Origin: Akkermansia muciniphila
GTDB taxonomy: Bacteria; Verrucomicrobiota; Verrucomicrobiia; Limisphaerales; UBA9464
Assembly (NCBI GenBank): GCA_945861565.1
Contig: CAMAUY010000051.1
Span: 1 to 36,192 of the forward strand
Direction: 5' to 3'
Length of the DNA: 36,192 nt
Shown here: in pieces, positions 8,228-17,282 of the stretch
Position numbering within the stretch: the first letter of the stretch is position 1
How the letters are laid out: the number at the start of each line of letters is the position of its first letter
Position numbers and translations under genes: made by a program
Notes under the pieces: model-generated
Database searches by the model: none
What the model saw: the letters and a program-made list of their open reading frames with translations, nothing else
What the model was told of the DNA's origin: nothing

Positions 8228-9184
8228 GTGTTGAACAATCAGAAAACTCGTTTTGCGCCGCGTGAGTTGAGAAAACTCAAGAAAACGCCGGATCTGGCCT
8301 GGCTCTCGGAAGTCGAGGAGGCGGGGCCACCGGAACGTCCCGACAGCCGCATCTGGGTGAAGAGCGGGTGTGTGCGGGCGGGTCGTTCAACCATTCCGCA
8401 TCCACACCGGCATTCGTTTTGCGAAATTTCCTTGCAACTCCACGGCTCGGGCATTCTCTACGCGGGCCGAGAATCGGTGGAACGGAGGGCGGGCGATCTG
8501 TTGCTCATGGGCGCGCAAGTGCCGCATTGGTATGAGATCAAATCGCACCCGGTCGAGTATGTGACCCTCTACTTTTTTCCGACAGCCCTGGTGAGTTGGA
8601 TTGCGCCCGGGGTGAGCACGCTCTTGTTGCAGCGTTTTACAGCCACCCAACCATTGAAACAACGCAATGTCCGACTGAGCGGCCCATTGCTGAAGGAATT
8701 CACGGAGGCGTTTCGTTTGGGGGCGACCGAGTTCGAGGCGCAGCGATTCGGCTGGGAACTGCGCTTGCAGGCCTCTTTGGTACAAGTCCTGGTGACGCTT
8801 GCGCGCTGGGAACGGGGTTTGGGACGCATCCCGAAGTCCACGTCACGCCCAATGGATTGGGAACGCCTCGACCGAGTGCTGCAACACTTGCGGCAGCATC
8901 ACGCCGAGCCCGTTTACGGAGAGGCCTTGGCGCGGTTGGCCGGAATGAGCGAGTCCAGCTTCAACACCATGTTTCGCGACGCGCTCGGGCTGTCCTGGGT
9001 CAAGTACCTCCAGGGACTACGCATCCAGAGCGCGCTGGCGTTGCTGGCGCAACCCGGGCAGTCCATTGCTTCGGTTGCCTTCTCGGCCGGCTTCGAGAGT
9101 CTCAGCCATTTCAACTCCACGTTCCGCTCGTTGCTGGGCATGTCGCCCAAGGCATTGCTCGGAAAACAGGAAGAGATTTCCTGA
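8228..9184 (+). CDS. AraC-family transcriptional regulator with cupin sensor domain
   Basis: A 318-residue regulator starting at GTG 8228 (TTG 8231 is an alternative). Residues about 50-110 form an AraC-type cupin ligand domain (HPHRHSFCEISLQLHGSG, then AGDLLLMGAQVPHWYEI). Residues about 215-315 are the two-helix-turn-helix DNA-binding domain, with the conserved second part IASVAFSAGFESLSHFNSTF followed by LGMSPKALLG. This is the classical architecture of sugar-responsive activators. It is the first gene of the long + strand carbohydrate locus and lies 43 bases before the exported hydrolase, so it most likely controls that locus. It is also divergent to the GlcG-family gene. The ligand cannot be read from the sequence. 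Confidence 0.93.
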   Translation: MLNNQKTRFAPRELRKLKKTPDLAWLSEVEEAGPPERPDSRIWVKSGCVRAGRSTIPHPHRHSFCEISLQLHGSGILYAGRESVERRAGDLLLMGAQVPHWYEIKSHPVEYVTLYFFPTALVSWIAPGVSTLLLQRFTATQPLKQRNVRLSGPLLKEFTEAFRLGATEFEAQRFGWELRLQASLVQVLVTLARWERGLGRIPKSTSRPMDWERLDRVLQHLRQHHAEPVYGEALARLAGMSESSFNTMFRDALGLSWVKYLQGLRIQSALALLAQPGQSIASVAFSAGFESLSHFNSTFRSLLGMSPKALLGKQEEIS

Positions 9185-9227
9185 TTTCCGGGAGAAGCTG
9201 TTTTCACTTCGACCTAGAGTGTCCGTT

Positions 9228-11450
9228 GTGAACCCTCAGGAAAGTTGTCCCCGCGACGGCCATGCGCCCGTGTCCCGTCGAGATTTTCTCACCCGCACCA
9301 CGGCTGGCGTCACGGCGCTGGCCGCGTTGCCCGCGCTGTCCTCCCGCCTCGTTGCCGCGCCCGCTGCCCTCGGCGAACCGAACCGCATTGGGAATCCCCG
9401 CTGGTACGAACACGCCTGGCGCCGTGCCGTCATCGACATGCACATTCCGGATTGGGATGAACAATTTCTCTCCCAGTTCGATGCCGACGAATACGTGCAA
9501 CGGCTCGTGACGTCGCGAGCGCAGTCCATTGTCTGCTACGCGCAATCGCACGTCGGCCTATTCAACTATCCCACGAAAATCGGCCAGCAGCATCGCGGAT
9601 TAAAGGGGCGCGACATCGTCGCCGAGATGATCGAGCGCTGTCACCGGCACAATATCGCCGTGGTGCTCTACGTGAGCCTCATCTTCGATCGTTGGGCATC
9701 GGACCAGCATGCCGACTGGCGCATCACCAACGCAACGGGGCAACCGATCAACCCGACCAGCCGGCACGGCCTGGTCTGCCCAAATTCGCCCTACCGCGAA
9801 TACGTCCGCGCCTGGGTTCGCGAGATGTGCGAGCGGTTCGCCTTCGAGGGGTTGCGCTTCGACATGACATTCTGGCCGGGCGTCTGTTACTGCGGCTATT
9901 GCCGCAAACGCTGGGCGGACGAAGTCGGCGGTGAGATGCCAACGACGGTCAATTGGCTTGACGAACGCTGGGTGACGCTGGCACGCAAACGCGAGGAATG
10001 GCTCGGCGATTTTGCGGCGATCTGCACACGCACCGTCAAGCAACTGAAACCCAACACCTCCGTCGAACATCAGGCCTCGACCTACCCGCGCAGTTGGGGC
10101 CACGGTGCTTCCTGGCCGCTCCTCGCTCAAAATGATTTTCTGCAGGGCGATTTTTATGGGGACGCGCTGCAAGGATCCTTCGTCCGCAAGATGCTCGAAG
10201 ACCTCACCGTCCGCCGGCCCTTCGGTTATGAGACGAGTTTTTCCGTCGAACTGCGCGACCACACAGGCAAGAAATCCGAGCCGCTCCTCGAGGCCAAAGC
10301 CAGCGCCGGCATCGCCGATGCCGCGGCGTTCATCTTCATCGACGCCATTGACCCGGTCGGCACGGTAAACCCACACGCCCACGAGCGAATGGGGCGCATA
10401 TTCGACCGACTCAAACCGTACTATGCCCATGTCGGCGGCGAACGCGTGGCGGATGTCGCGGTGTATTACAGCCTCGACTCCAAGTTCGACATGAAACAGA
10501 ACGGCAAGCCCGTAATGCAAGCCGACACCGCGGCGGACACCCACACCGCGAGTTCCATGTTGGCCGCGCGTTGGCTCATGGCCGATCATCTGCCATTCGG
10601 CGTCATCACCAAGAAATCCCTCGCTGCAAAATTGGCCCGCACGCGCGTGTTGGTGCTGTCCAACGTGCATTTCATGGACCCGGAGGAAGCCGCCGCCATT
10701 CGTGACTGGGTACGGGCCGGCGGCGCGCTCTACGCCAGCGGCGGCACGTCCCTCGTAAACCAACGCGGCCAGTTACAGGCGGACTTCCTGCTCGCTGACG
10801 TCTTCGGTGCGTCCATCGGCAAACCCGATTGGACGGAGCACGAGCACTACATTGCTCCGGCCGCCGCTGGCCGAGACGCGTTCCCCGGCTGGGACACGAA
10901 ATATCCGGCCTATGTGCGGGGCCCCGGGATGGACGTTCGCGCCCGATCCGGCGCGACGGTGCTGGCCACTAAAACGTTGCCCAAGCCCATGTCGGACCCG
11001 CGCGAATTCTCCAGCATCCACAGCAATCCTCCGTGGATACCGACGGAACAGCCTGAAGTAATCCTCAATCAATTCGGCAAGGGCCGTGTGATTTACTGCG
11101 CGAGTCTGCTCGAGACGGTCGAGGGGCTCGCCCCAACTTTCATTAATCTTATCCGCCTGCTGCACAAGGACTATTCGTTTGAAGTCACCACGCATTCGGC
11201 CGTCGAAGCCACCCTCTTTCATCAGCCCGACCGTAGCCGCTACGTACTGAGTTTGGTGAACTTCCAGAAAGACATGCCCAACCTACCCGTCGACGGCATC
11301 GCCGTTACCCTGCGCCTGCCCAGCCGGGTGAAGTCGGTGAAGCTTCTGCCTGACGGCAAGGCATTGAAGACCCGCGAACACCGCGGCACGGTCTCCTTCA
11401 ACGCCCCACGACTGGATACGCTGTTGATGTGCGCCGTGAACGTCGGTTGA
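9228..11450 (+). CDS. Tat-exported putative glycoside hydrolase (GHL6-like) with trimerisation-type domain
   Basis: A 740-residue protein. The GTG at 9228 is chosen because the open frame upstream overlaps the regulator gene; GTG 9219 is an alternative. The Tat signal is clear: SRRDFLTRT, an Ala/Leu-rich core, then a cut near AAPAAL. Residues about 60-430 look like a TIM barrel of the hypothetical glycoside hydrolase GHL6 type: a helix with GRDIVAEMIERCHRHNI, the strand VVLYVSLIFDRW, SRHGLVCPNSPYREYV, then FEGLRFDMTFWPGVCYCGYC with a candidate acidic residue and a CxCxxC cluster. Residues about 470-640 resemble the beta-galactosidase trimerisation (glutaminase-like) domain (VLVLSNVHFMDPEEAAAIRDWVRAGG, split here as a strand-helix unit). 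The C-terminal part is beta-rich. The substrate is unknown; neighbouring genes suggest a deoxy- or acid-sugar polymer. Confidence is high for export and fold, moderate for enzyme activity. Confidence 0.75.
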   Translation: MNPQESCPRDGHAPVSRRDFLTRTTAGVTALAALPALSSRLVAAPAALGEPNRIGNPRWYEHAWRRAVIDMHIPDWDEQFLSQFDADEYVQRLVTSRAQSIVCYAQSHVGLFNYPTKIGQQHRGLKGRDIVAEMIERCHRHNIAVVLYVSLIFDRWASDQHADWRITNATGQPINPTSRHGLVCPNSPYREYVRAWVREMCERFAFEGLRFDMTFWPGVCYCGYCRKRWADEVGGEMPTTVNWLDERWVTLARKREEWLGDFAAICTRTVKQLKPNTSVEHQASTYPRSWGHGASWPLLAQNDFLQGDFYGDALQGSFVRKMLEDLTVRRPFGYETSFSVELRDHTGKKSEPLLEAKASAGIADAAAFIFIDAIDPVGTVNPHAHERMGRIFDRLKPYYAHVGGERVADVAVYYSLDSKFDMKQNGKPVMQADTAADTHTASSMLAARWLMADHLPFGVITKKSLAAKLARTRVLVLSNVHFMDPEEAAAIRDWVRAGGALYASGGTSLVNQRGQLQADFLLADVFGASIGKPDWTEHEHYIAPAAAGRDAFPGWDTKYPAYVRGPGMDVRARSGATVLATKTLPKPMSDPREFSSIHSNPPWIPTEQPEVILNQFGKGRVIYCASLLETVEGLAPTFINLIRLLHKDYSFEVTTHSAVEATLFHQPDRSRYVLSLVNFQKDMPNLPVDGIAVTLRLPSRVKSVKLLPDGKALKTREHRGTVSFNAPRLDTLLMCAVNVG

Positions 11451-11477
11451 GAAGACACAGATCCAACCCGACACCCT

Positions 11478-12869
11478 ATGAACGGCATACCGCCCGCAGT
11501 TCGCTTCCCTACTGGATTTGCCGTCCTAATCCTGGCTCTGGTTTCAACCCACGCCCGGGCACAACCCGTTCCCGGTGTTCACAGCGGCAATGCGTCATTG
11601 CGCGTGAACAAGAGCAGCCCGCGAGCCAACTATACGGGTCTCAGCCTGAACGCGAACACCACTTACACGCTGACGTACTGGGTGAAGACCGAAAAGGCAG
11701 CTCCCATCGGGGTGACGTTTGGCACAGATGTCCCGGGAGTTTACCCTCCGCAATTGACCGATTTAGGATCATCCGTGTTGGCTGGAGGTTACGGATCGAG
11801 CAAGGCCAAGGACACGAATTGGCATCAATATTCTGCAACCCTCCGTCCTTTGCAGACCTCGGACATTTTCGCCTTCGGCATCGATTCAAGACCGGCAGCC
11901 TCTGATTTCTACATTGATGACGTTGTACTCGTGGTCCGCGGATCGACGACCAACCTGGTCGAGGATGGTGGATTCGAAACGGCGTATCAGTCCCATTTTG
12001 ATGGCGCCGGGGGCGGCATTGGCTGGGCGACCGCGAATTGGGTGGATCGGCACTGGTATAGCGAGTATGCGTGGCAGGTTCACACGTTTGGCCAACCCGA
12101 CGGTCCCAAGGCGCTCACGATCGAAGGCACCCCCGCCGTAGTGCATAGCGGCGGCCGGGCGTTGCGAGTCAACCGGGCATCGCCCCGGGCAAACTACACA
12201 CCTCTGACCTTAACCGCGGGCACGCCCTATACATTGACGTATTGGGTGAAAACCGAAGCCAACGCGCCCGTCGGAGTGACTTTTTCGACCGACGTGCCAG
12301 GTGCGGATCCTTCGCAGCGGGTGGACCTAAGTTCCGCCATAACGTCCGGCGGTGAAGGGGCCAACACAGCATTCGATACCGAGTGGCACGAATACACCGC
12401 CACAATCATCCCCGCGTCAACCTCCAGTCGTTTCTCGTTTGGCATCGATTCAAGACCCATCGCAACCGATTTCTATATCGATGACGTGCTCTTGATTGCC
12501 GAGGGATCAACGACGAATCAGGTCGAGGATGGCAACTTCGAAACAGCCTTTCAGTCTCATCTCAATGGGGATGGCAACGGGTGGGCGACTGCCAACTGGG
12601 TCGATCTCCACTGGCAAAGTGAATTCGCGTCGCTTGTCCACGTCACCGGGAACCCGGCGGGTCCCAAGTCCTTGTATATCGAGGCGGTGCCGGCAGCACA
12701 GCCCACGGTCCGGATCGCCCGGTTGAACGGGCAAGTGACCCTTACCTTCACCGGCGTCCTGCAATCGGCCGAGGCTGTGACGGGGGGGTGGACAAGTGTT
12801 ACGAATGCGATCAGTCCGTACGCGATCGATGCGGTGGGAATCGCAAAATTCTATCGAACGAAGCAATAG
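11478..12869 (+). CDS. Secreted protein with two tandem carbohydrate-binding-like modules
   Basis: A 463-residue protein with signal peptide ([15 protein letters not shown], cut before QPVPG). It consists of two homologous units of about 185 residues, at about 35-222 and 223-403. Each unit contains HSGxxx[21 protein letters not shown], GVTFxTDVPG, FGIDSRPxAxDFYIDDV and [12 protein letters not shown]. The jelly-roll-like pattern with 'YWVKTE' and 'FYIDDV' resembles CBM4/9-type carbohydrate-binding modules, which is an inference. The end ([17 protein letters not shown] ... AKFYRTKQ) is the short tail common on exported Verrucomicrobia proteins. It lies 27 bases after the exported hydrolase, suggesting that both act on the same polymer. 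Confidence 0.75.
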   Translation: MNGIPPAVRFPTGFAVLILALVSTHARAQPVPGVHSGNASLRVNKSSPRANYTGLSLNANTTYTLTYWVKTEKAAPIGVTFGTDVPGVYPPQLTDLGSSVLAGGYGSSKAKDTNWHQYSATLRPLQTSDIFAFGIDSRPAASDFYIDDVVLVVRGSTTNLVEDGGFETAYQSHFDGAGGGIGWATANWVDRHWYSEYAWQVHTFGQPDGPKALTIEGTPAVVHSGGRALRVNRASPRANYTPLTLTAGTPYTLTYWVKTEANAPVGVTFSTDVPGADPSQRVDLSSAITSGGEGANTAFDTEWHEYTATIIPASTSSRFSFGIDSRPIATDFYIDDVLLIAEGSTTNQVEDGNFETAFQSHLNGDGNGWATANWVDLHWQSEFASLVHVTGNPAGPKSLYIEAVPAAQPTVRIARLNGQVTLTFTGVLQSAEAVTGGWTSVTNAISPYAIDAVGIAKFYRTKQ

Positions 12870-12892
12870 CCGACCGGTTCGCCGGCGCGTGC

Positions 12893-13831
12893 ATGCAAAT
12901 GGAATTCAAGGCGATGAATCTGCCGGAACGAGATCGGCCTCGATCTCCCGGCGTGTTACCCGGCGTGCAGTCGGGCGCGTTTACCCTGATTGAGCTGCTG
13001 GTGGTCATTGCCATCATCGCCATCCTGGCAGGAATGCTGCTACCGACACTTGGGCGGGCGAAAGCCAAGGCGAGGGGCATTAGTTGCATGAACAATAACC
13101 GCCAATTGATGCTCGCGTGGCGGATGTATTCGGAAGACAACAGCGATGAACTGATCGGTCCGGCGGACTGGGTTTTGGGGGGCCGGCACATTCCGAATTG
13201 GACCGGTCCGGCATGGAATGGCGGTTGGATGGTTCTCGAGTTTCCAACGGCGGATAGCAATTGGGACTCGGATAAATACACGAAACAAAGCCCGCTTTGG
13301 CCGTATTGCGGGAACTCACTTTCCATCTGGAGATGCCCTTCCGACGTCTCAACCGGCATCAATAAGCAGGGTAAGCGAGTGCCTCGGATCCGCAGCTATG
13401 AAATCGATGGATGGATGGGTGGGCCCGGCCAGACAGAACCCTGGTTTCCGGCAGATACCCCTCCGTACGTGTCGAAGGGTCCAGGGGGCGGCTGGCAGGT
13501 GTTCCGAAAATTGAGCTCCATCAACGGTTTTAGTCCGAGTATGGGCATGGTGTTTATCGAAGAGCGCCCGGAGACCATCAACGCCGGATTTTTTGGCGTT
13601 GATATGACCGGATACCCTGATAATCCCAGCCTACGGAAATTGGTGGATCCGCCCGCTAACTATCACAACGGCGCCTCCGGGATGTCCTTCGCCGATGGCC
13701 ATGTCGAGATTCATCACTGGAAAGATCCGCGCACCGTCCCGCTGACGACGGCGGGCTTTGGAGTTTCCATGGCAAATAACCCGGATATATTCTGGCTCCA
13801 GGACCACAGCACCCGCAATTCCTCCCCGTGA
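12893..13831 (+). CDS. Prepilin-type N-terminal cleavage/methylation protein with H-X9-DG motif (first copy)
   Basis: A 312-residue pseudopilin-like protein. ATG 12893 is used; 12899 and 12914 are alternatives that leave the leader functional. The prepilin leader has the segment [18 protein letters not shown] starting at residue 30, with Glu at position +5 of the mature chain; the residue before the cut is Ala rather than the usual Gly. [20 protein letters not shown] follows as the amphipathic helix. The C-terminal half contains [14 protein letters not shown], an exact H-X9-DG motif typical of the large Verrucomicrobia/Planctomycetes family. Such proteins are inserted in the inner membrane and trimmed by a prepilin peptidase. 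Their individual roles are largely unknown; a link with type II-like secretion of neighbouring enzymes is inference. Confidence 0.85.
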   Translation: MQMEFKAMNLPERDRPRSPGVLPGVQSGAFTLIELLVVIAIIAILAGMLLPTLGRAKAKARGISCMNNNRQLMLAWRMYSEDNSDELIGPADWVLGGRHIPNWTGPAWNGGWMVLEFPTADSNWDSDKYTKQSPLWPYCGNSLSIWRCPSDVSTGINKQGKRVPRIRSYEIDGWMGGPGQTEPWFPADTPPYVSKGPGGGWQVFRKLSSINGFSPSMGMVFIEERPETINAGFFGVDMTGYPDNPSLRKLVDPPANYHNGASGMSFADGHVEIHHWKDPRTVPLTTAGFGVSMANNPDIFWLQDHSTRNSSP

Positions 13832-13849
13832 CCTTTTCTCCCTAGCATT

Positions 13850-14677
13850 ATGAAAATCCCAAAAGCAGCCCAGTCACCACTCCACCCACGAGCCACGCAA
13901 CCGGGATTCACTCTGATCGAGTTGCTCGTTGTCATTGCCATCATCGCGATCCTCGCGGGCATGCTCCTGCCCACACTCGGACGCGCCAAACAGAAGGCGA
14001 AGGAGATTCAATGCCTTTCGAACGTCAAGCAACTCGGCCTGGCATTCTTCTTTTATGCGAACGACACCGGCAAAACGCTACCGTACAACGTCCAGTCCGG
14101 GATCTGGCTGCGCCCGCTGATGCAAAGTTACGGGAGCGTCGAGAAGGTCCGACTCTGTCCATCCGCCCCACCGCCGATCGGCAAGCGCCTGGGGCAGATG
14201 CTCGGGGCGGACGTCTATCTTGGAACACTCGACCAAGCCTGGTATTGGGAAAAGCTTCAAGGCAGTTACGCCTTGAACGCGTGGCTTTATTCGGGTGACT
14301 GGCCGCCGCCCGATGGAGGGTATCCTCCCGTAAAAAATGCGTTCCGATCGGAGGGTGACATCGCCAGCCCATCCCGAACCCCGGTCCATCTTGATTCCGT
14401 TTGGGTCGATGGGTGGCCCCAGGTGACCGACAAGCCGCCAAGGAACCTTTACCTAGGGGGTCTTGACAACACCGGCATGTCTCGGTTCGCTGTCCCGCGT
14501 CACGCGGCCGGTTCGGCCAAACCAGCGGTCAACGACAAATTTGATCCTAAGAATCTGCTGCCGGGTGCCGTGAACATTGTCTTCTACGATGGCCACAGCG
14601 AGTCGGTAAAGCTTGAGAAACTTTGGAGCCAGCAGTGGCACAAAGATTACGAGGCGCCGGCGCAACGACCGCGGTAA
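13850..14677 (+). CDS. Prepilin-type N-terminal cleavage/methylation protein (second copy)
   Basis: A 275-residue relative of the preceding protein, 18 bases downstream. The leader ends in QPG and the cut is the canonical Gly19-Phe20, with Glu24 at +5. The hydrophobic helix and the following [20 protein letters not shown] are nearly identical to the first copy, while the rest differs. Near the C-terminus, [19 protein letters not shown] is the aspartate-glycine tail motif; the partner His is further away (RHAAGSAKP), so the exact H-X9-DG spacing is not kept. The pair is placed between the secreted proteins and the cytosolic enzymes of the locus. Confidence 0.85.
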   Translation: MKIPKAAQSPLHPRATQPGFTLIELLVVIAIIAILAGMLLPTLGRAKQKAKEIQCLSNVKQLGLAFFFYANDTGKTLPYNVQSGIWLRPLMQSYGSVEKVRLCPSAPPPIGKRLGQMLGADVYLGTLDQAWYWEKLQGSYALNAWLYSGDWPPPDGGYPPVKNAFRSEGDIASPSRTPVHLDSVWVDGWPQVTDKPPRNLYLGGLDNTGMSRFAVPRHAAGSAKPAVNDKFDPKNLLPGAVNIVFYDGHSESVKLEKLWSQQWHKDYEAPAQRPR

Positions 14678-14702
14678 ACAATTTGACGAGTCCGAAACCT
14701 GC

Positions 14703-15479
14703 ATGATCCAGAATCCGCTGCGAAGAAAACTTCAAAACAAACAGACCACCTACGGACTTTGGGTCACTCTCGAGAGCCCGAACGTCACGGAGATGGCTGT
14801 GGCGCTTGGCTTTGATTGGGTTGTCGTGGATACGGAGCACGGCCACCTGGATTTTCGCGAAATCATGGAGCATATCCGCGTGGTGCGAGGCACGGAAACC
14901 AGCGCGCTTGTGCGGATTCCTGAAGTGCAACAGGGAACCATCAAGCGTGTTCTCGATATCGGAGCCCATGGGGTGATCCTGCCAATGGTCGGCACGAGGG
15001 CGGACGTGGAGCGGGCCTTTCGTTTTGGGCGCTACCCTCCACGCGGAGTTCGGGGTGTCGGGGGCGAACGAGCGGTGAAATGGGGGCTCGAGTTTGATGA
15101 GTATCTGCATTACGCCAACGAGGAGACGCTCCTCATACCGCTGATCGAAACCCAGGAAGCGGCCGAGAATATTGATCAAATTCTTGATGTCCCCGGCATC
15201 GAGGCCATCTTTTTCGGGCCGGCTGATATGTCGTCGAGTCGCGGTTTTCTCGGACAATGGGAATCTCCTGGCGTTGCGGAGAAAATCCTGGAAATTCAAG
15301 CCAAGGCCGCAACGAAAGGCATCGCGTCGGGCATTCTCTCTCGCAGCGTCGACGAATCGATCAAACGCCGGGATCAGGGTTTCGAAATGATTGCTCTAGG
15401 AGCGGATGTCAACCTCCTGATTCGGGCGGTTCGTGAGAACTTCGCCAAGCTCGGCCGAGGCCCGAAACCCTGCTCCTGA
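14703..15479 (+). CDS. HpcH/HpaI-family class II aldolase (2-keto-3-deoxy sugar acid aldolase type)
   Basis: A 258-residue enzyme; ATG 14703 gives the normal family length. It closely follows the pattern of 2-keto-3-deoxy-L-rhamnonate aldolase (YfaU/RhmA) and 2,4-dihydroxyhept-2-enedioate aldolase. The general base His46 lies in DTEHGH, the pyruvate-binding Arg71 in LVRIPE, and the metal ligands are Glu149 (PLIET) and Asp175 (FFGPADMS); RYPPRGVRGVG is also family-typical. The family makes or cleaves a 2-keto-4-hydroxy acid into pyruvate plus an aldehyde, using Mg or another divalent metal. The exact aldehyde is not decided by sequence, but an AldA-type dehydrogenase downstream fits lactaldehyde or glycolaldehyde. 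It is the first cytosolic enzyme of the locus, 3 bases ahead of the cupin gene. Confidence 0.9.
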   Translation: MIQNPLRRKLQNKQTTYGLWVTLESPNVTEMAVALGFDWVVVDTEHGHLDFREIMEHIRVVRGTETSALVRIPEVQQGTIKRVLDIGAHGVILPMVGTRADVERAFRFGRYPPRGVRGVGGERAVKWGLEFDEYLHYANEETLLIPLIETQEAAENIDQILDVPGIEAIFFGPADMSSSRGFLGQWESPGVAEKILEIQAKAATKGIASGILSRSVDESIKRRDQGFEMIALGADVNLLIRAVRENFAKLGRGPKPCS

Positions 15480-15482
15480 CCC

Positions 15483-16730
15483 ATGAATGACGCCTGTAAG
15501 ACCAGTCGGTTGCGGATGCACGCGAACTACGAACGGCTGGCCGATCTCACCTGCGCCAGCCACGAGCGGGGCCGTGTATTCTCGGGTATCAGCGACCGTG
15601 ACATCACCCTCGCCCGACTCTACAGCCATGCGTTGCGCGCCCATGTCATTGGTGCCTTTCACGCCACACGGACGGCACTCAGGAATGTTGCCGTGTCGAA
15701 CCCGCTCGCCCAAGTGCAGCTCCTGCGGGCGGACGAACTCCTCGCGGCTCTCTCCAATCGAGCGATGGATTCCGTCGGTCACGATGTCCGCGCCCTGATC
15801 TCCACGTTTCATCACTACTGCACCCATATCGCCCGCACGGTGGATGCCCTCGATGGAGCGTGCGCCGCTGCGCCGGCGTTCGAGTTGACCCGCGTCCGGG
15901 ACCGCTTTGTTTCCCACATGGAGGCGATCACGGGGGAAAACGGGATTCACCTCACCCAAGACACCGGTGCGCCGGAACAAGGGAGCTTTGTCGTTCCGAG
16001 TCTGGGCATCACCATCGTGCCCCTGGTCTATGGGGATCATCATTCGTGGAACCTGGCCTGGCTTGATGGGGAGCGGTCGGACGTTCCCTATCACCTGCAC
16101 CACGAAGGCGTGGAGATCCATCTCGGATATAATCCCATGCACGGTTATACTGTGCTGGGCGAAGCCAAGGCGGAGCTAACGGAAGCGTACGCCATGCCGA
16201 TTCCGCCGAACACACGCCACGGCTACACCAATATCGGCTCCCAGACTCACAATGTCCCGTTCATCTTCGGCTCCCTCACCTGCGGCGGCTGGGGCGTCTT
16301 TCTCGATGTCGAGCCACAGCCGAAGCCGCTGGACCAACTGAACACCGTGCCCGTGCTGAGTCACCTGCTCAATGGCACCGTGTTACTCGAACGTGAAATT
16401 GAAAAGGCCGCGCAAAAATTCAATTGCGTTCGCTACGCTCTCATTCCGGCCGAGGCGACCGACCGCAACGGCATCGGTGGACTCGAACTTTCCGTCGCGC
16501 GGGTGACGCCGCGCGGTCTGGAGCTGCGACCCGACCGCTTCTGCGCCGCCTCGGTCGTTCGCGGTCACGGTGTCGTGCGGATGGCGGGTGAGGAGCGCGC
16601 CCTTTCAGCTCATGATCATTTCGGCATTCCCGCCGGAGTGGTCGCGGCGATTCATCAGACCGGCCCGGAGCCGTTGGTACTGCTGGATGCCGTCCTACGC
16701 TCCACCCGGACGGACTGGCAAAAAAAATGA
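15483..16730 (+). CDS. Cupin-domain protein of unknown function, probably a bicupin
   Basis: A 415-residue protein that I do not recognise as a named family. Residues about 1-125 are helical. The middle holds a metal-binding cupin: YHLHHEGVEIHLGYNP carries His204, His206 and Glu208, matching the HxH-x-E core, and IPPNTRHGYTNIG supplies the second motif with Pro and His. A second cupin-like half is suggested near the end (LRPDRFCAASVVRGHGVVR, then HDHFGIPAGVVAAIHQ, and LVLLDAVL). Cupins in sugar loci act as isomerases, epimerases or lyases, so an enzymatic step on the sugar acid is plausible but not shown. The stop codon overlaps the start of the following VOC gene by 4 bases, so the two are translationally coupled. 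Confidence 0.75.
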   Translation: MNDACKTSRLRMHANYERLADLTCASHERGRVFSGISDRDITLARLYSHALRAHVIGAFHATRTALRNVAVSNPLAQVQLLRADELLAALSNRAMDSVGHDVRALISTFHHYCTHIARTVDALDGACAAAPAFELTRVRDRFVSHMEAITGENGIHLTQDTGAPEQGSFVVPSLGITIVPLVYGDHHSWNLAWLDGERSDVPYHLHHEGVEIHLGYNPMHGYTVLGEAKAELTEAYAMPIPPNTRHGYTNIGSQTHNVPFIFGSLTCGGWGVFLDVEPQPKPLDQLNTVPVLSHLLNGTVLLEREIEKAAQKFNCVRYALIPAEATDRNGIGGLELSVARVTPRGLELRPDRFCAASVVRGHGVVRMAGEERALSAHDHFGIPAGVVAAIHQTGPEPLVLLDAVLRSTRTDWQKK

Positions 16731-17161
16731 ATCCCTCGGATCAATCCCCTTCCCTTTCCCACCCCGTCTTCCGTTCGCTCGACCACCTCGCGATCGTCGT
16801 GCCCGATACGGAAGAGGCGTTGAAAACTTGGCGGGATCTCGTCGGACTGAAACTGCTCTACAGTGAAGTCGTGAACCAAGGCACAATCCGCCTGACCCAT
16901 CTGGACCTCGGCAACACCCAATTGCAATTAGTCCAACCTCTGACCGCGGATCATCCACTGCAAAAGTGGCTCGATCAGCACGGCCCCGGCCTCCATCACT
17001 TCTGCTTCAAGGTGGACCGGGTCGAGCAGGCTTTCGCCGAACTCCCGCCGCTAGGTCTGCCCACCGCCCCGGCCATTCATCAGGGCACGCAGGGGAAGCG
17101 AGCGCTGTTCCTCGACAAGTCCGCCACTCAGGGCGTCCAAGTGGAGGTCACGGGCTCTTGA
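16727..17161 (+). CDS. VOC-family (glyoxalase / methylmalonyl-CoA epimerase-like) protein
   Basis: A 144-residue vicinal-oxygen-chelate protein. LDHLAIVVPDTEEALKTWRD starts the first beta-alpha-beta module with its metal-ligand His, and GLHHFCFKVDRVEQAF starts the second, again with His. A Gln in the first module (LQLVQPL) and Glu near the end (VQVEVTG) complete the usual HQHE-type ligand set. The length and the GPGLHHFCFKV motif are closest to methylmalonyl-CoA epimerases, but the locus has no mutase or carboxylase genes. A role in isomerising a sugar-derived intermediate is therefore at least as likely. It is coupled to the cupin gene by a 4-base overlap. Confidence 0.8.
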   Translation: MNPSDQSPSLSHPVFRSLDHLAIVVPDTEEALKTWRDLVGLKLLYSEVVNQGTIRLTHLDLGNTQLQLVQPLTADHPLQKWLDQHGPGLHHFCFKVDRVEQAFAELPPLGLPTAPAIHQGTQGKRALFLDKSATQGVQVEVTGS

Positions 17162-17282
17162 AGGAAGTCTTTTACTGAATCAGATCGAAAAACAGGAAGT
17201 TTTTTCCTGAATTTCAGGAGCTCCCTTCGAGCTCTCACGCCAACCTCAACATCGAATCGCAGCAACTCAATCCGATCCTCCC
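17162..17282 (+). other. Leader region before the aldehyde dehydrogenase gene, with small hairpins
   Basis: A 121-base gap inside the locus. CAGGAA (17193-17198) can pair with TTCCTG (17204-17209), and GAGCTC (17218-17223) with GAGCTC (17229-17234). No terminator-like T-run follows, and no riboswitch was recognised. Confidence 0.3.

Noticed and set aside
9600..10763. 387-residue minus-strand frame inside the exported hydrolase gene
   Set aside because: A long open antisense frame is common in GC-rich coding DNA; the + strand protein has a Tat signal and domain motifs.
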